Assembly: GCA_030630585.1 (NCBI GenBank) | Contig: DAOVMU010000019.1 | Span: 1-12,496, forward strand | Source: Candidatus Bathyarchaeota archaeon | GTDB lineage: Archaea; Thermoproteota; Bathyarchaeia; Bathyarchaeales; Bathycorpusculaceae | DNA: 12,496 nt | Direction: 5' to 3' | In this document: in pieces, positions 12,181 to 12,496 of the stretch | How the letters are laid out: the number at the start of each line of letters is the position of its first letter | How positions within the stretch are numbered: position 1 is the first letter of the stretch | Program-made: the position numbers and the translations under genes | Notes under the pieces: generated by a model | The model's input: only the letters and a program-made list of their open reading frames with translations | Told to the model about the DNA's origin: nothing | Database searches by the model: none

Positions 12181-12496
12181 TCAAGGTTTCCATCTCTTCA
12201 GCAGCATTGAGTTTCCAACAACTGTGATGTCGCTAAGAATCATCGTTGCCGCTGCAATCTCAGGTCTAACCAGAATGCCGAGAGATGGATAGAGAATACC
12301 TGCAGCTAGCGGAATTGTCAGCATGTTATAGAAGAAAGCCCAGAACAGGTTTTGCTTTATCTTCTGCATTGTTCTTCTACTTAGCTTAATGCTAACTGCC
12401 ACATCTTGAGGATCATCTTTGACTAGAACTATATCTCCGGCTTCCATGGCAATGTCTGTTCCGCCGCCAATGGCGATTCCTACATTCGCCTGCGTA
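12181..12496 (-). CDS. copA: Copper-type P1B ATPase, C-terminal fragment
   Basis: The frame is open to the right edge, so only the last ~105 residues are seen. TQANVGIAIGGGTDIAMEAG is the end of the P domain just after the hinge motif, and DIVLVKDDPQDVAVSIKLSR leads into the last two membrane helices. The first of these contains FWAFFYN, the YN of helix 7 that binds Cu(I); the second has ATMILSDITVVGNSMLL, where copper pumps usually have MxxSS. Here the second Ser is Asp (MILSD), so metal selectivity may differ. The protein ends LLKRWKP followed by TGA 12183-12181. It would export Cu(I) or a similar ion across the cytoplasmic membrane. It converges on the Lrp gene, with 167 nt between stops that contain nothing recognisable. 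Confidence 0.88.
   Translation of the reverse strand, partial: TQANVGIAIGGGTDIAMEAGDIVLVKDDPQDVAVSIKLSRRTMQKIKQNLFWAFFYNMLTIPLAAGILYPSLGILVRPEIAAATMILSDITVVGNSMLLKRWKP

Overview
The window looks like a piece of an archaeal chromosome from an anaerobe or microaerophile. Archaeal features are TATA-type promoters close to short leaders, an archaeal-style Lrp/AsnC regulator, a Prx6-type peroxiredoxin with two C-terminal cysteines, a LonB-type Ser-Lys protease with a GDSAS motif, and a desulfoferrodoxin/flavodiiron/rubredoxin set. I cannot place the lineage; an uncultured TACK-type archaeon (for example Bathyarchaeia-like) would fit, but that is a guess.

Layout. Positions 1-1522 (minus strand) hold a ferritin-like gene followed by an MFS transporter cut by the left edge. 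A gap of about 470 bp without a recognisable gene separates these from a plus-strand AAA+ Lon-related protease (1994-4402). Immediately behind it lies a relic of the C-terminal end of a thioredoxin reductase (4429-4560), facing a thioredoxin-like gene with a CPFC active site (4564-4941, minus).

From 11454 down to 4564 nearly everything is on the minus strand and forms an oxygen- and peroxide-defence plus iron-storage island. In order of transcription: peroxiredoxin, OsmC-like protein, rubredoxin, flavodiiron protein, ferritin, flavodoxin, ferritin-like protein, two-cluster ferredoxin, EncFtn-like two-helix ferritin, desulfoferrodoxin (superoxide reductase), frameshifted arsenate reductase, a 57-residue Cys/His protein, rubrerythrin-like protein and thioredoxin. 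Many spacings are 1-33 nt and two junctions overlap by 4 nt. Divergent from the peroxiredoxin is an Lrp/AsnC regulator (11579-12013), a natural candidate for controlling the island. The right edge cuts a CopA-type copper P-ATPase.

How they fit: ferredoxin, flavodoxin and rubredoxin can carry electrons to the flavodiiron protein (O2 reduction) and to superoxide reductase; peroxiredoxin, OsmC and rubrerythrin-like proteins remove peroxide; ferritin-type proteins sequester Fe(II) and so limit Fenton chemistry; Lon, thioredoxin and metal/arsenic genes cover damaged protein and toxic metal stress. Five separate ferritin-fold genes lie in 8 kb.

The most unusual points are two ferritin-fold genes whose homology continues upstream of any ATG/GTG/TTG codon and seem to begin at ACG (6995) and ATA (5499), a standalone EncFtn-like gene coupled to superoxide reductase, a one-base frameshift in arsC, the thioredoxin reductase relic, and an undescribed small Cys/His ORF.
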